Assembly (NCBI GenBank): GCA_001767435.1
Contig: MEKT01000191.1
Span: 75,111-139,110, forward strand
Direction of reading: 5' to 3'
DNA: 64,000 bases
Source: Acidobacteria bacterium RIFCSPLOWO2_02_FULL_65_29
GTDB taxonomy: Bacteria > Acidobacteriota > Vicinamibacteria > Vicinamibacterales > CAVVIG01
Part shown: positions 55,663 through 63,943 of the stretch, piece by piece
Position numbering within the stretch: position 1 is the first letter of the stretch
Layout of the letters: the number at the start of each line of letters is the position of its first letter
Notes under the pieces: model-generated
What the model was told of the DNA's origin: nothing
The model's database searches: none
Seen by the model: the letters and a program-made list of their open reading frames with translations, nothing else
Made by a program: the position numbers and the translations under genes

Positions 55663-57942
55663 GTGACCGCGCCCATTCGATCGGCGGCGGTGCTCGGTGC
55701 CGGCACGATGGGCGCGCAAATCGCCGCCCACCTCGCCAACGCCGGAGTCGCCGTGCGGCTGCTCGACCTCACCGCCGATGCCGCCCGCCAGGGCCTGAAA
55801 CGCGCGTCCGCGCTCAGGCCCGATCCGTTCTTCACGATGGATGCCGCGACACGCATCACGACGGGAGGATTCGATCAGGATCTGTCGAGCGTCCGCGATG
55901 CCGATTGGATCATCGAAGCCGTTGTCGAGCACGTCGACGTGAAACGAAGCCTCCTCACACGCGTCGACGCGGCACGCCGCCCCGGGAGCGTCGTCAGCTC
56001 GAACACGTCGGGCATCTCGATTGGAGGGCTGGCGGAAGGACGAAGCCTCGATTTTCGCCGGCATTGGCTCGGGACCCATTTCTTCAATCCACCGCGCTAC
56101 CTGAGGCTGTTGGAGATTGTTCCGACCCCGGAAACCGACCAGGCCATCGTGGAGCGCGTGTCGTGGTTCGCCGACCACCGCCTCGGCAAGGGCGTCGTCG
56201 TGGCCAAGGACACGCCGAATTTCATCGCGAACCATATCGGACTGTACGGCGTCGTCAAATCGCTCTGCGCGCTCGAGTCCGGCGAGCTCACCATCGAGGA
56301 AATCGACGCGATCACGGGGCCGGCGCTGGGCCGGCCCAAGAGCGCCACGTTTCGCACGATGGACATCGCCGGCATCGACGTGCTCGCGCTCGTGGCGCGC
56401 AACCTGACCGAGCGGCTGTCTGACGAAGAAGCGCGACGCGCGTTCACGCCACCGGCCCTTGTCTCCCGGCTCATCGAACGCGGATGGATCGGAGAAAAGG
56501 CCGGGCAGGGGTTCTATAAGAAGGTCGGCGTCGACATTCTCACCCTCGATCCCGGGAGCCTCGAGTATCGGCCGCGGCAGGCCGCCAGACTCCCCTCGCT
56601 CGAAGCCGTCCAATCGATCGCCGACCCGGGCGAGCGTCTGAAGACGCTGTTTCTCGGCAGCGACAAAGTGGGCGCGTTCCTTCGTGCCACGCTCGGACCG
56701 ATGCTCCTCTACACCGCACAGGTGGCCCCCTCGATCGCGCACTCGATAGACGACGTCGATCGCGCGATGCGGTGGGGTTTTGGCTGGGAGCTCGGACCGT
56801 TCGAGATCTGGGACGCCATCGGCGTCGATCGGGTGCTCGACGCAATCAAGCCGCCGGCGCGCCCACCGCTCGTCGAAGAGGTACTTGGCGCCGGGCGACA
56901 GACATTTCGAGACGGCGGCCTGCCGCCGGCCGCTCCGGGCCTGCAGATTCTGAAATCCGCGAAGGATCGTCAGCGGATCGTGAGAGCCAATCCCGGCGCA
57001 AGCCTCGTGGACCTGGGCGACGGCGTGCTGGCGATCGATCTGCATTCGAAGCTGAATACGATTGGCGGTGACACCGTGCAGATGCTTCGAGCCGGAGTCG
57101 AGGAAGCCACCGCCAACTTCGCGGCGCTCCTCGTCTGCACCGACGCTCCAGATTTTTCGGCGGGCGCGAACCTGATGCTCCTCTTGCTCGAGGCGAGGGA
57201 AGGCAACTGGGACGAGCTCGACCTCATGGTCCGGGCGTTCCAGGCAGCCACGCTCGGATTGCGTTACGCCGAAGTGCCTGCCGTGAGCTGTCCGGCCGGT
57301 CTGGCGCTCGCCGGAGGCTGCGAGATCGTCATACAGGCCGACCGTGTGCAAGCGGCCGCGGAAAGCTATATCGGCCTCGTCGAGGTCGGTGTGGGCCTGA
57401 TTCCGGCGGGTGGGGGCACGACCGAGATGCTGGCGCGCGCGACGGAGCGCGCGCCCGGCCGCCAGGCCGACCTGCTGCCGTTCGTGCAAACGGTGTTCGA
57501 GACCCTCGGGTTCGGCAAGGTGTCGACGAGCGCGCCCCACGCCCGTCAACTGGGCTATCTTCGCGACGTGGACGCGACCACGATGAACCGCGATCGCCTC
57601 GTGGCCGACGCCAAGGCGCTGGCGCTCGAGCGCGTCCGCGAAGGCTACCGTCCGCCGGCGCGCCGCACGGCCATCCCCGTCGGCGGCGAAGGCGTCTTGG
57701 CCGCGTTGAAGCTCGGCGTGCACCTGGCGTGGCGCGCGGGTCGCATTGGCGATCACGATGCGGTGGTCGGCCGCGCGCTGGCGCGCGTGCTGGCGGGTGG
57801 ATCGCTCCCGCACCAGACGACGGTCACGGAAGAGTATCTGCTCGACCTGGAACGCGAGGCGTTCCTGCAGCTTTGCGGCGAGCCAAAGACGCTCGAGCGG
57901 ATACAGTACACGTTGAAGACAGGGAAGATTCTCAGAAACTAG
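55663..57942 (+). CDS. 3-hydroxyacyl-CoA dehydrogenase/enoyl-CoA hydratase, FadN-like
   Basis: The N-terminal half has the NAD fold AAVLGAGTMGAQIAAHLANA and the dehydrogenase motifs SNTSGISIGGLAEG and GTHFFNPPRYLRLLEIV. The C-terminal half (from about 440) is a crotonase: DFSAGANLMLLLLEA (oxyanion loop), PAGLALAGGCEIV and GLVEVGVGLIPAGGGTTEML. The order dehydrogenase-then-hydratase and the 759 residues match Bacillus FadN rather than E. coli FadB. It performs steps 2 and 3 of beta-oxidation. It starts at GTG, 11 bp after the E1 gene. Confidence 0.93.
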   Translation: MTAPIRSAAVLGAGTMGAQIAAHLANAGVAVRLLDLTADAARQGLKRASALRPDPFFTMDAATRITTGGFDQDLSSVRDADWIIEAVVEHVDVKRSLLTRVDAARRPGSVVSSNTSGISIGGLAEGRSLDFRRHWLGTHFFNPPRYLRLLEIVPTPETDQAIVERVSWFADHRLGKGVVVAKDTPNFIANHIGLYGVVKSLCALESGELTIEEIDAITGPALGRPKSATFRTMDIAGIDVLALVARNLTERLSDEEARRAFTPPALVSRLIERGWIGEKAGQGFYKKVGVDILTLDPGSLEYRPRQAARLPSLEAVQSIADPGERLKTLFLGSDKVGAFLRATLGPMLLYTAQVAPSIAHSIDDVDRAMRWGFGWELGPFEIWDAIGVDRVLDAIKPPARPPLVEEVLGAGRQTFRDGGLPPAAPGLQILKSAKDRQRIVRANPGASLVDLGDGVLAIDLHSKLNTIGGDTVQMLRAGVEEATANFAALLVCTDAPDFSAGANLMLLLLEAREGNWDELDLMVRAFQAATLGLRYAEVPAVSCPAGLALAGGCEIVIQADRVQAAAESYIGLVEVGVGLIPAGGGTTEMLARATERAPGRQADLLPFVQTVFETLGFGKVSTSAPHARQLGYLRDVDATTMNRDRLVADAKALALERVREGYRPPARRTAIPVGGEGVLAALKLGVHLAWRAGRIGDHDAVVGRALARVLAGGSLPHQTTVTEEYLLDLEREAFLQLCGEPKTLERIQYTLKTGKILRN

Positions 57943-57974
57943 AAAGTTAAAAGTTAAAAGTTAAAAGTTAAGAA
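57943..57974. repeat. Heptamer array (GTTAAAA x3)
   Basis: GTTAAAA repeats in exact register from 57946, preceded by AAA and ending GTTAAG. It runs from the FadN-like gene's TAG stop to the next ATG, forming the entire spacer. Confidence 0.85.
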
Positions 57975-58769
57975 ATGCAGATCATCGATCGAGGCTGCGG
58001 CGAACCGCTCGTCATGATTCCCGGCATCCAGGGCCGCTGGGAGTACATGAGCCCTGCCCTCGACACCCTCGCACGGTCGTTTCGCGTGATCACGTTCGCG
58101 CTGGCCGGCGAGCGAACGAGCCGTCGGACGTTCGATCCCGACAAGGGCCTCGACAACTTCGTCGAGCAGATTGATGCGGTGCTCGACGATCGCGGCCTGG
58201 TGGGCGCGGCCATGTGCGGGATTTCGTTTGGCGGATTGATTGCACTGCGCTACGCCGCGCGCCGGCCGGAGCGGACCGCGGCCCTGCTGCTCGTCTCGAC
58301 ACCGAGTCCGGCCTTCCGCCTGAAGAGGCGCCATCGGGTCTATGCGCGGGCGCCGTGGCTGTTCGGTCCGGCGTTCCTCGCCGAGATTCCGCGGCGCGTC
58401 GGCCCCGAGCTCGAGCGGACGTTTCCCGCCGGCCGTGATCGGCGGCGCTTTTCGTGGGGCCAGATCCGCACCTTCCTGCGCGCGCCGTGGTCGCTCTCGC
58501 GGATGGCCGAGCGATCGGCGCTCGTCGGCCGTCCCGATTCGCTCGACGACTGCCGTCTGGTGTCGGCGCCGACGCTGGTGGTCGCGGGCGATCCGGTGCT
58601 CGACCGTCTGGTGCCGGCCGACGGCACCTCCGACTACGTGCGCCTCATCGCCGGCGCGCGCGGTGCGCGAATCGACAACAGCGGTCACCTCGGCTACATC
58701 ACCAGACCCGAGGTGTTTGCCGGAATCGTGCGAGAGTTTCTGGACAGGCCGAACGATGCCGCCGCTTGA
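57975..58769 (+). CDS. Alpha/beta hydrolase
   Basis: The 264-residue protein shows the hydrolase fold: an oxyanion turn IPGIQGRWEY, nucleophile elbow CGISFGGLIALRYAAR (Ser), acid VAGDPVLDRLVP and His in IDNSGHLGYIT. A basic cap region lies near 110-150 (FRLKRRHRVYARAPW). The substrate is unknown; thioesterase or lactonase activity would suit a fatty-acid operon. The entire leader is GTTAAAA repeats, with no Shine-Dalgarno. The next hydrolase overlaps by 14 nt. Confidence 0.88.
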   Translation: MQIIDRGCGEPLVMIPGIQGRWEYMSPALDTLARSFRVITFALAGERTSRRTFDPDKGLDNFVEQIDAVLDDRGLVGAAMCGISFGGLIALRYAARRPERTAALLLVSTPSPAFRLKRRHRVYARAPWLFGPAFLAEIPRRVGPELERTFPAGRDRRRFSWGQIRTFLRAPWSLSRMAERSALVGRPDSLDDCRLVSAPTLVVAGDPVLDRLVPADGTSDYVRLIAGARGARIDNSGHLGYITRPEVFAGIVREFLDRPNDAAA

Positions 58770-59421
58770 GATCCCCGGTCCGGTCGGTACGCTCGAGGCG
58801 CTCCTCGACGAACCGGCGTCCGGGCGCGGAGTGAACCGCGACGGCATGGTCGAGGCAGGTCGTCACGAGGGCATTCGTGCGGCGGTCGTGTTCGGGCATC
58901 CGCACCCGCGGCACGGCGGCACGATGCACACCAAAGCGGTCTATCAAGCGGCCAAGGCCCTGGCGCGCATCGGCTGCGCGGTCGTACGGTTCAACTTCCG
59001 CGGCGTCGGCCGAAGCGCCGGGGCCTGGGACGAAGGCGTCGGCGAGAAGGAAGACCTTCGGGCGGCGCTCGCGTTCGCGCACGAGCGATACGCCGGCGCG
59101 CCGCTCTGGGTGGCCGGCATGTCGTTCGGATCGTGGATCGCCCTCACCGCCGGCGCCGAGGACGCGCGCGTGTCCACGCTCATCGGCATCGCGACGGCTG
59201 CGTCGCGTTACGATTTCGCGGCGGTGCGCGACTCGGTGAAGCCGAAGTTCTTCGTTCACGGCGAGCGCGACGAAGTCTGTCCACTCAAAGACATGCGCGA
59301 GTTCTACGCCGGCGCCGCGGAACCGAAGGAGCTCGTGGTCATCGACGGCGCCGATCACGTGTTCGACGGCAAGTCGGGCGAGGTGGCCGACGCCATCGAA
59401 GACCTGTTGGGGGACTGGTGA
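58756..59421 (+). CDS. Small alpha/beta hydrolase (YqiA/KynB-like dienelactone hydrolase superfamily)
   Basis: The 221-residue protein has the pattern VVFGHPHPRHGGTMHTKAVY, FNFRGVGRSAGAWDEGVGEK, nucleophile VAGMSFGSWIALTAG, acid HGERDEVCP and His in GADHVFDGK. This fits the short alpha/beta hydrolases annotated as 'alpha/beta superfamily hydrolase' near fatty-acid genes. The substrate is not known. The ATG 58756 start overlaps the first hydrolase; the two are not close paralogues, since the motifs and lengths differ. Confidence 0.86.
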   Translation: MPPLEIPGPVGTLEALLDEPASGRGVNRDGMVEAGRHEGIRAAVVFGHPHPRHGGTMHTKAVYQAAKALARIGCAVVRFNFRGVGRSAGAWDEGVGEKEDLRAALAFAHERYAGAPLWVAGMSFGSWIALTAGAEDARVSTLIGIATAASRYDFAAVRDSVKPKFFVHGERDEVCPLKDMREFYAGAAEPKELVVIDGADHVFDGKSGEVADAIEDLLGDW

Positions 59422-59440
59422 ATACGACGCGGCACGCGCA

Positions 59441-59500
59441 AGTCAACAGTTGACAGTTCACAGTCAACAGTGCTGTCAACTGTCGACTGTCAACTGTGGA
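59441..59500. repeat. Inverted heptamer array (GACAGTT vocabulary)
   Basis: GTCAACA, GTTGACA, GTTCACA and GTCAACA on the left face CTGTCAA, CTGTCGA and CTGTCAA on the right, with almost no loop. The vocabulary is the same as at 49234 and inside 50096-50234. Confidence 0.8.
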
Positions 59501-59528
59501 CTTTCTGCTGTTGTGGAGAAATGCAATC

Positions 59529-60707
59529 ATGCACGACGCAGTGATCGTTTCCGCCGTTCGGACACCGTCCGGAAAAGCCCCGAACGGCGTGTTCCGCGGG
59601 ACGCGGCCCGACGAGCTTGCGGCGACCGCCATCGCCGAAGCGCTCGCGCGCGCTCCCGGCATCGACCCCGCGGAGATCGATGACGTCATCCTCGGTTGCG
59701 CGATGCCGGAAGCCGAGCAGGGCATGAACGTGGCGCGCATCGCGAGTCTACGTGCCGGCATTCCGGTCGGCGCCTCGGCGGTCACGGTGAATCGCTTCTG
59801 TTCTTCGGGACTTCAGGCCATCGCCTACGCGGCCGAACGGGTCATGTCGGGTGGCGCGTCGGCGGTGGTCGCCGGAGGCACCGAATCGATGAGCCTCGTG
59901 CCGATGGGCGGGCACAAAATCGCACCGAACCCGACGCTGGTCGATCGGTACCCCGATGTGTATCTGAGCACCGGCCTCGTCGCCGAGAACCACGCGCGCG
60001 AATCGAGCATCTCCCGCGACGAGCAGGACGCCTTCGCGCTTCGCAGCCACCAGCGGGCGATTGCCGCGATCGACGCGGGGCGCTTTGCCGACGAGATCGT
60101 GCCAATGACCGCGCGGCTGATCGACGGGAACGGCGGCGGCCACCCGCACGCGACCGACGTGATCGTGTCGATAGACGAGGGCCCTCGCCGCGACACCTCG
60201 GCCGAGGCGCTCGCGAAGCTCCGGCCCGCGTTCCACGCGCGCGGCTCGGTCACGGCCGGCAACTCGTCGCAAACCAGCGATGGCGCGGCGGCTGTCGTCG
60301 TGACCTCCGCCGAGTTGGCACGCGCGCAGGGACTGACACCCCTCGGCCGCTTCGTGGTGTACGCCACGGCCGGCGTCGAGCCCGAGCGTTTCGGCATCGG
60401 GCCGGTGCCGGCGATACGGAAGGCGCTGAAGCGGTCGGGCTTGACGCTCGATCAGATGGACCTGGTCGAGCTCAACGAAGCCTTCGCCGCGCAGGTGCTC
60501 GCCTGCCTCAAGGAACTGCCGATCGATCCGGACCGCCTGAACGTCAACGGCGGCGCGATCGCGCTCGGTCACCCGCTGGGCTGCACAGGCGCCAAATTGA
60601 CGACGACGCTCCTGTACGAGATGAAACGCCGGAAGGCCCGCTACGGTTTGGTCACAATGTGCGTCGGCGGCGGGATGGGAGCGGCGGGGATTTTCGAGCG
60701 GACTTAG
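59529..60707 (+). CDS. Acetyl-CoA acyltransferase (thiolase)
   Basis: The last beta-oxidation step. The 392-residue product has the acylated Cys in TVNRFCSSGLQAIA, LVELNEAFAAQVLACL, the His loop GGAIALGHPLGCTGAKL and the terminal Cys in MCVGGGMGAAGIF. The ATG 59529 (MHDAVIVSAVRTP) fits FadA-like enzymes. It corresponds to fadA of the Bacillus fadNAE operon. Heptamer arrays lie on both sides. Confidence 0.96.
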   Translation: MHDAVIVSAVRTPSGKAPNGVFRGTRPDELAATAIAEALARAPGIDPAEIDDVILGCAMPEAEQGMNVARIASLRAGIPVGASAVTVNRFCSSGLQAIAYAAERVMSGGASAVVAGGTESMSLVPMGGHKIAPNPTLVDRYPDVYLSTGLVAENHARESSISRDEQDAFALRSHQRAIAAIDAGRFADEIVPMTARLIDGNGGGHPHATDVIVSIDEGPRRDTSAEALAKLRPAFHARGSVTAGNSSQTSDGAAAVVVTSAELARAQGLTPLGRFVVYATAGVEPERFGIGPVPAIRKALKRSGLTLDQMDLVELNEAFAAQVLACLKELPIDPDRLNVNGGAIALGHPLGCTGAKLTTTLLYEMKRRKARYGLVTMCVGGGMGAAGIFERT

Positions 60708-60753
60708 AAAGTTAGAAGTGAAAAGTGAAAAGTGAAAAGTGAAAAGTTAAAAG
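60708..60753. repeat. Six-unit heptamer array (GTGAAAA/GTTAAAA)
   Basis: Six units in exact register start at 60711: GTTAGAA, GTGAAAA four times, GTTAAAA. The last unit plus GGA creates the AAAAGGA ribosome binding site of the next gene. Confidence 0.88.
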
Positions 60754-60763
60754 GACAATACTC

Positions 60764-62551
60764 ATGGCTCCTGCGACCGTCGCACCATCCACCCTCCTTC
60801 GTGGCGCCGAGTGGCTGCTGAAGGCCTCCGACGCCGCGGACGTCTTCACACCCGAGCGTCTGACCGACGAGCACCGGCTCATTGGGCAGACGGTGACCGA
60901 CTTCGTCGACAAGGAAGTCCTGCCGGTGCTCGATCGGCTCGAGACGAAGGACTGGGATCTGGCGCGGGCGCTCGTGAAGCGCTGCGCCGACCTCGGCCTG
61001 CTCGGCGTGGACGTGGCCGAAACGTACGGAGGCATGCAGCTCGACAAGGTCACATCGATGATCGTCAGCGAGCGCATGTCGCGCTCGGCCTCGTTTGGCG
61101 CCACCTTCGGCGCGCATGCGAACCTGACGATTCTGCCGATGTCGCTCTTCGCCTCCGAGGCACAGAAGCGCAAGTATCTGCCGAAGCTGCTCGCGGGCGA
61201 GATCGTCGGCGCCTACTGCTTGAGCGAGCCCGGCTCCGGCTCCGACGCGCTCGGTGCCAAGGCGCGCGCGACACGCCACGCCGACGGCAGCTTCGTGCTC
61301 AACGGCGAGAAGATGTGGATTACCAACGGCGGGTTCGCCGACCTCTTCATCGTGTTTGCGAAGGTTGACGGCGAGCACTTCTCCGCGTTTCTCGTCGAGC
61401 GCGCGTTCCCAGGCGTGTCGAGCGGCAAGGAAGAGCACAAGATGGGCCTGCACGGCTCGTCGACCACACCCGTCATCCTTCAGGACGTGAAGGTGCCCGC
61501 TGAGAACCTGCTCGGCGAAATCGGCAAGGGCCACAAGATCGCGTTCAACGTGCTCAACTTTGCGCGCTTCAAGCTGGGCGCGATGTGCGGCGGCGCGGCC
61601 GAGGCGGGCATCGGCGAAGCCGTGCGCTACGCCGCACAGAGAAGACAGTTCGGTCAGGCCATCGCGACCTTCGGCGCGATCAAGCACAAGCTCGGCGAGA
61701 TGATCGTGCGGGCGTACGCGCTGCACAGCCTGACGTACCGGACGGCCGGCATGATCGACGCGCGCATCGAAGCCACCCCGCACGACGCGGCCGACCAGTC
61801 GGTCGCGCTGGCGGCGCTCGAGGAGTACGCCATCGAAGCGTCGATCGCCAAGGTGTTCGGCAGCGAGATGCTCGACTACGTGCTCGACGAGAACATCCAG
61901 ATTCACGGCGGCAACGGCTACGTGCGCGACTATCCGGCCGAGCGCCACTACCGCGATTCGCGCGTCAATCGCATCTTCGAGGGCACAAACGAGATCAACC
62001 GGCTGCTCATTCCGGGCATGCTGGCGCGCCGCGCGGTCAAGGGCGACGTGCCGGTCATCGCGGCGGCCAAAGCGCTGCAGGACGAGCTGCTCGGACCTCC
62101 CACGGCGCAACAAGACGACGCCGCGGTGCTCGCCGACGAGCGGCGCGCGGTCGCCGCGTTCAAGAAGGCGGCGCTGATGGTGTTCGGCGTCGCCCTGCAG
62201 ACCTACGGACAGAAGCTCGGCGACCAGCAGGAAGTGCTGATGCACGTCGCCGACATGCTGATGGACGTGTACGCCGCCGACAGCGTGGTGTTGCGTGCCA
62301 CGGCGGCTTCGCAGGCGAACATGGCTCGCGCCCCGCTCCACGCCGACGCGGCGCGCGTGTTCGTGAGCGACGCCGCCATGCGCATCGAGGCCTCGGGACG
62401 CCAGGCGCTCGCCGCCATGGTGGAAGGCGACACGCTGAGAACCATGCTCGCCGGGCTCAAGCGGTTGTTCAAGATGACACCGGCCAACACGGCCCTGCTG
62501 AGACGACGCATTGCGGACCAGGCTGTCGAACGCGGCGGATATCCATTCTAG
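60764..62551 (+). CDS. Acyl-CoA dehydrogenase, FadE-like
   Basis: The flavoprotein oxidises acyl-CoA to trans-2-enoyl-CoA. The 595 residues match Bacillus FadE (about 594). It shows AYCLSEPGSGSDALGAKARA, MWITNGGFADLFIVFAKVDG, RRQFGQAIATFGAIKHKLGE, IHGGNGYVRDYPAERHYRDS and the catalytic Glu region RIFEGTNEINRLL. A C-terminal helical domain (about 430-595) is typical of the very-long-chain type. The Shine-Dalgarno is made by the upstream heptamer array. Confidence 0.96.
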   Translation: MAPATVAPSTLLRGAEWLLKASDAADVFTPERLTDEHRLIGQTVTDFVDKEVLPVLDRLETKDWDLARALVKRCADLGLLGVDVAETYGGMQLDKVTSMIVSERMSRSASFGATFGAHANLTILPMSLFASEAQKRKYLPKLLAGEIVGAYCLSEPGSGSDALGAKARATRHADGSFVLNGEKMWITNGGFADLFIVFAKVDGEHFSAFLVERAFPGVSSGKEEHKMGLHGSSTTPVILQDVKVPAENLLGEIGKGHKIAFNVLNFARFKLGAMCGGAAEAGIGEAVRYAAQRRQFGQAIATFGAIKHKLGEMIVRAYALHSLTYRTAGMIDARIEATPHDAADQSVALAALEEYAIEASIAKVFGSEMLDYVLDENIQIHGGNGYVRDYPAERHYRDSRVNRIFEGTNEINRLLIPGMLARRAVKGDVPVIAAAKALQDELLGPPTAQQDDAAVLADERRAVAAFKKAALMVFGVALQTYGQKLGDQQEVLMHVADMLMDVYAADSVVLRATAASQANMARAPLHADAARVFVSDAAMRIEASGRQALAAMVEGDTLRTMLAGLKRLFKMTPANTALLRRRIADQAVERGGYPF

Positions 62552-62565
62552 AAACGGGGGCCGGT

Positions 62566-62571
62566 TAAGAT
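62566..62571 (+). promoter_or_regulatory. Candidate -10 element (TAAGAT)
   Basis: TAAGAT ends 7 nt before ATG 62579, with no Shine-Dalgarno. Confidence 0.35.
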
Positions 62572-62578
62572 AGAGCAC

Positions 62579-63193
62579 ATGCGCCGCGCATTTCTCGCCG
62601 CGCTCCTGATCCTCGCGTCGTCGGCCTGCCGCGTCGAGCCGCCGGGCGAAGAGGACTACGTCCAGCGGATCACCATCGCCCGCGCCGAAAAGGATGCGGC
62701 GCTCCAGAAACAATCAGAGCCCGTTCCCGCCGACAAGAAAGCCGAGCTGCTGCCGCTCGAGTACTACCCCATCGACCCGTCGTACAACGTCCCGGCAATC
62801 CTCAAACCGCCGAGCGACACCGAGACATTGCAGATGGGGTATTCGGACGGAGCGATCCGCGACGTGCGACGCCTCGGCACGCTCGAGTTCACGGTGAAGG
62901 GCCAGCCGTTCAAGCTCACCGCGTACCGGGAAGTCGCCAGCCCGGACGTGAACCACGTCTTCGTGCCGTTCGCCGATCTGACGAGCGGCGTCGACACATA
63001 TGCGGCCGGGCGCTACATCGACCTGCGCCGCACTGCGACCGGCTACTACGAGCTCGACTTCAACGTGGCCTACACCCCGAGCTGCTACTTCAGCCCGCTC
63101 TACTCCTGCCCCGTCACCCCGAAGGAGAATCGCCTGCCGATCGAGATTCAGGCGGGGGAAAAAATCAAGATAAAGTTAGAAGTGAAAAGTTGA
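62579..63193 (+). CDS. DUF1684-family lipoprotein
   Basis: The 204-residue protein begins with a lipoprotein signal (LLILASSACRVEPPG; Cys17 is the lipid site). Family features follow: LPLEYYPIDPSYNVPAILKP, AGRYIDLRRTATGYYELDFN and ENRLPIEIQAGEK. DUF1684 proteins are conserved in Acidobacteria and Bacteroidetes with unknown function. The last residues (LEVKS) and TGA stop are encoded by a GTTAGAA/GTGAAAA array, so the C-terminus may have been rewritten by the repeat. Confidence 0.85.
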   Translation: MRRAFLAALLILASSACRVEPPGEEDYVQRITIARAEKDAALQKQSEPVPADKKAELLPLEYYPIDPSYNVPAILKPPSDTETLQMGYSDGAIRDVRRLGTLEFTVKGQPFKLTAYREVASPDVNHVFVPFADLTSGVDTYAAGRYIDLRRTATGYYELDFNVAYTPSCYFSPLYSCPVTPKENRLPIEIQAGEKIKIKLEVKS

Positions 63194-63264
63194 AAGTTAA
63201 AAGGACACCGGCGAATTTCTCACTTTGACTTTTTTTGACTTTTCACTTTTCACTTTTAACTTTC
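63172..63264. repeat. Inverted heptamer array (GTTAAAA/GTGAAAA) around a T-rich centre
   Basis: The left arm has GTTAGAA, GTGAAAA, GTTGAAA and GTTAAAA (63175-63202). The right arm is the reverse complement vocabulary, CTTTTCA and CTTTTAACTTTC (63240-63264), after TTTGACTTTTTTTGAC. It spans the end of the DUF1684 gene and reaches the HAD gene start. Confidence 0.82.
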
Positions 63265-63265
63265 C

Positions 63266-63943
63266 ATGATCAGAGCTGTGGTCTTCGACTTCGACGGCGT
63301 GATCGCCGACAGCGAGCCGCTGCACTTTCGCGCCTACTCGGATGTCCTCATCGCGGCAGGTGTCGCGCTGACGGAAGCCGACTACTACGCCCGCTATCTG
63401 GGCTTCGACGATGCGGGCGCGTTCAGAGAGATTGCCGCCGACCGCGGCGTCGTGTGGAACGGGGCGCGCATCGGCGAGCTCGTTCGGCGCAAGGCGGAGC
63501 GGATGGAGGAGCTCGAGCGCGGCGCTTCAGTCCTGTTTCCCGGCGCAGAGGCCGCGATCCGCCGGCTCGCCGCCGTGTGTCCGCTGGCGATCGCCTCGGG
63601 CGCGCTGCGCGCCGAGATCGTCCGCGTCCTCGAGCGGGAGCGCTTGTCGGCGTACTTCTCAGCGCTCGTGGCCGCGGAAGATGCGTCCGCTGGCAAGCCG
63701 GCCCCAGACCCCTACCTGCGCGCGGTCGACCAGCTTCGGCGCTTCGTCGCCGGGCCGCTCGACGCCTCCGAGTGCGTGGCCGTCGAAGACTCGCGTTGGG
63801 GCCTCGAATCGGCCAGGGCCGCCGGTCTAAGGACCGTCGCCGTCACCCACACGTATCCGGCCGACCAGCTCGCCGGCATCGCCGACACGGTCATCTCGGG
63901 CCTGGGCCGCTTGACGGTGGAATTTCTGAGCAAGTTGGCTTAG
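63266..63943 (+). CDS. HAD-superfamily hydrolase, beta-phosphoglucomutase/phosphatase type
   Basis: The 225-residue HAD subfamily IA protein has motif I VVFDFDGVIADSEP (Asp8 nucleophile, Asp10), a helical cap (residues 17-85), motif II PLAIASGALR, Lys in DASAGKPAPDPYLRA and motif IV VAVEDSRWGLESARAAGL. It resembles sugar-phosphate phosphatases and beta-phosphoglucomutase. Nothing in the context names the substrate. There is no Shine-Dalgarno; the leader is a word array. The TAG stop is the beginning of the palindromic element at 63941. Confidence 0.93.
   Translation: MIRAVVFDFDGVIADSEPLHFRAYSDVLIAAGVALTEADYYARYLGFDDAGAFREIAADRGVVWNGARIGELVRRKAERMEELERGASVLFPGAEAAIRRLAAVCPLAIASGALRAEIVRVLERERLSAYFSALVAAEDASAGKPAPDPYLRAVDQLRRFVAGPLDASECVAVEDSRWGLESARAAGLRTVAVTHTYPADQLAGIADTVISGLGRLTVEFLSKLA

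Noticed and set aside
55663-57942. E. coli-type FadB
   Set aside because: The dehydrogenase domain comes first and the crotonase domain second, the reverse of FadB; FadN is the better match.
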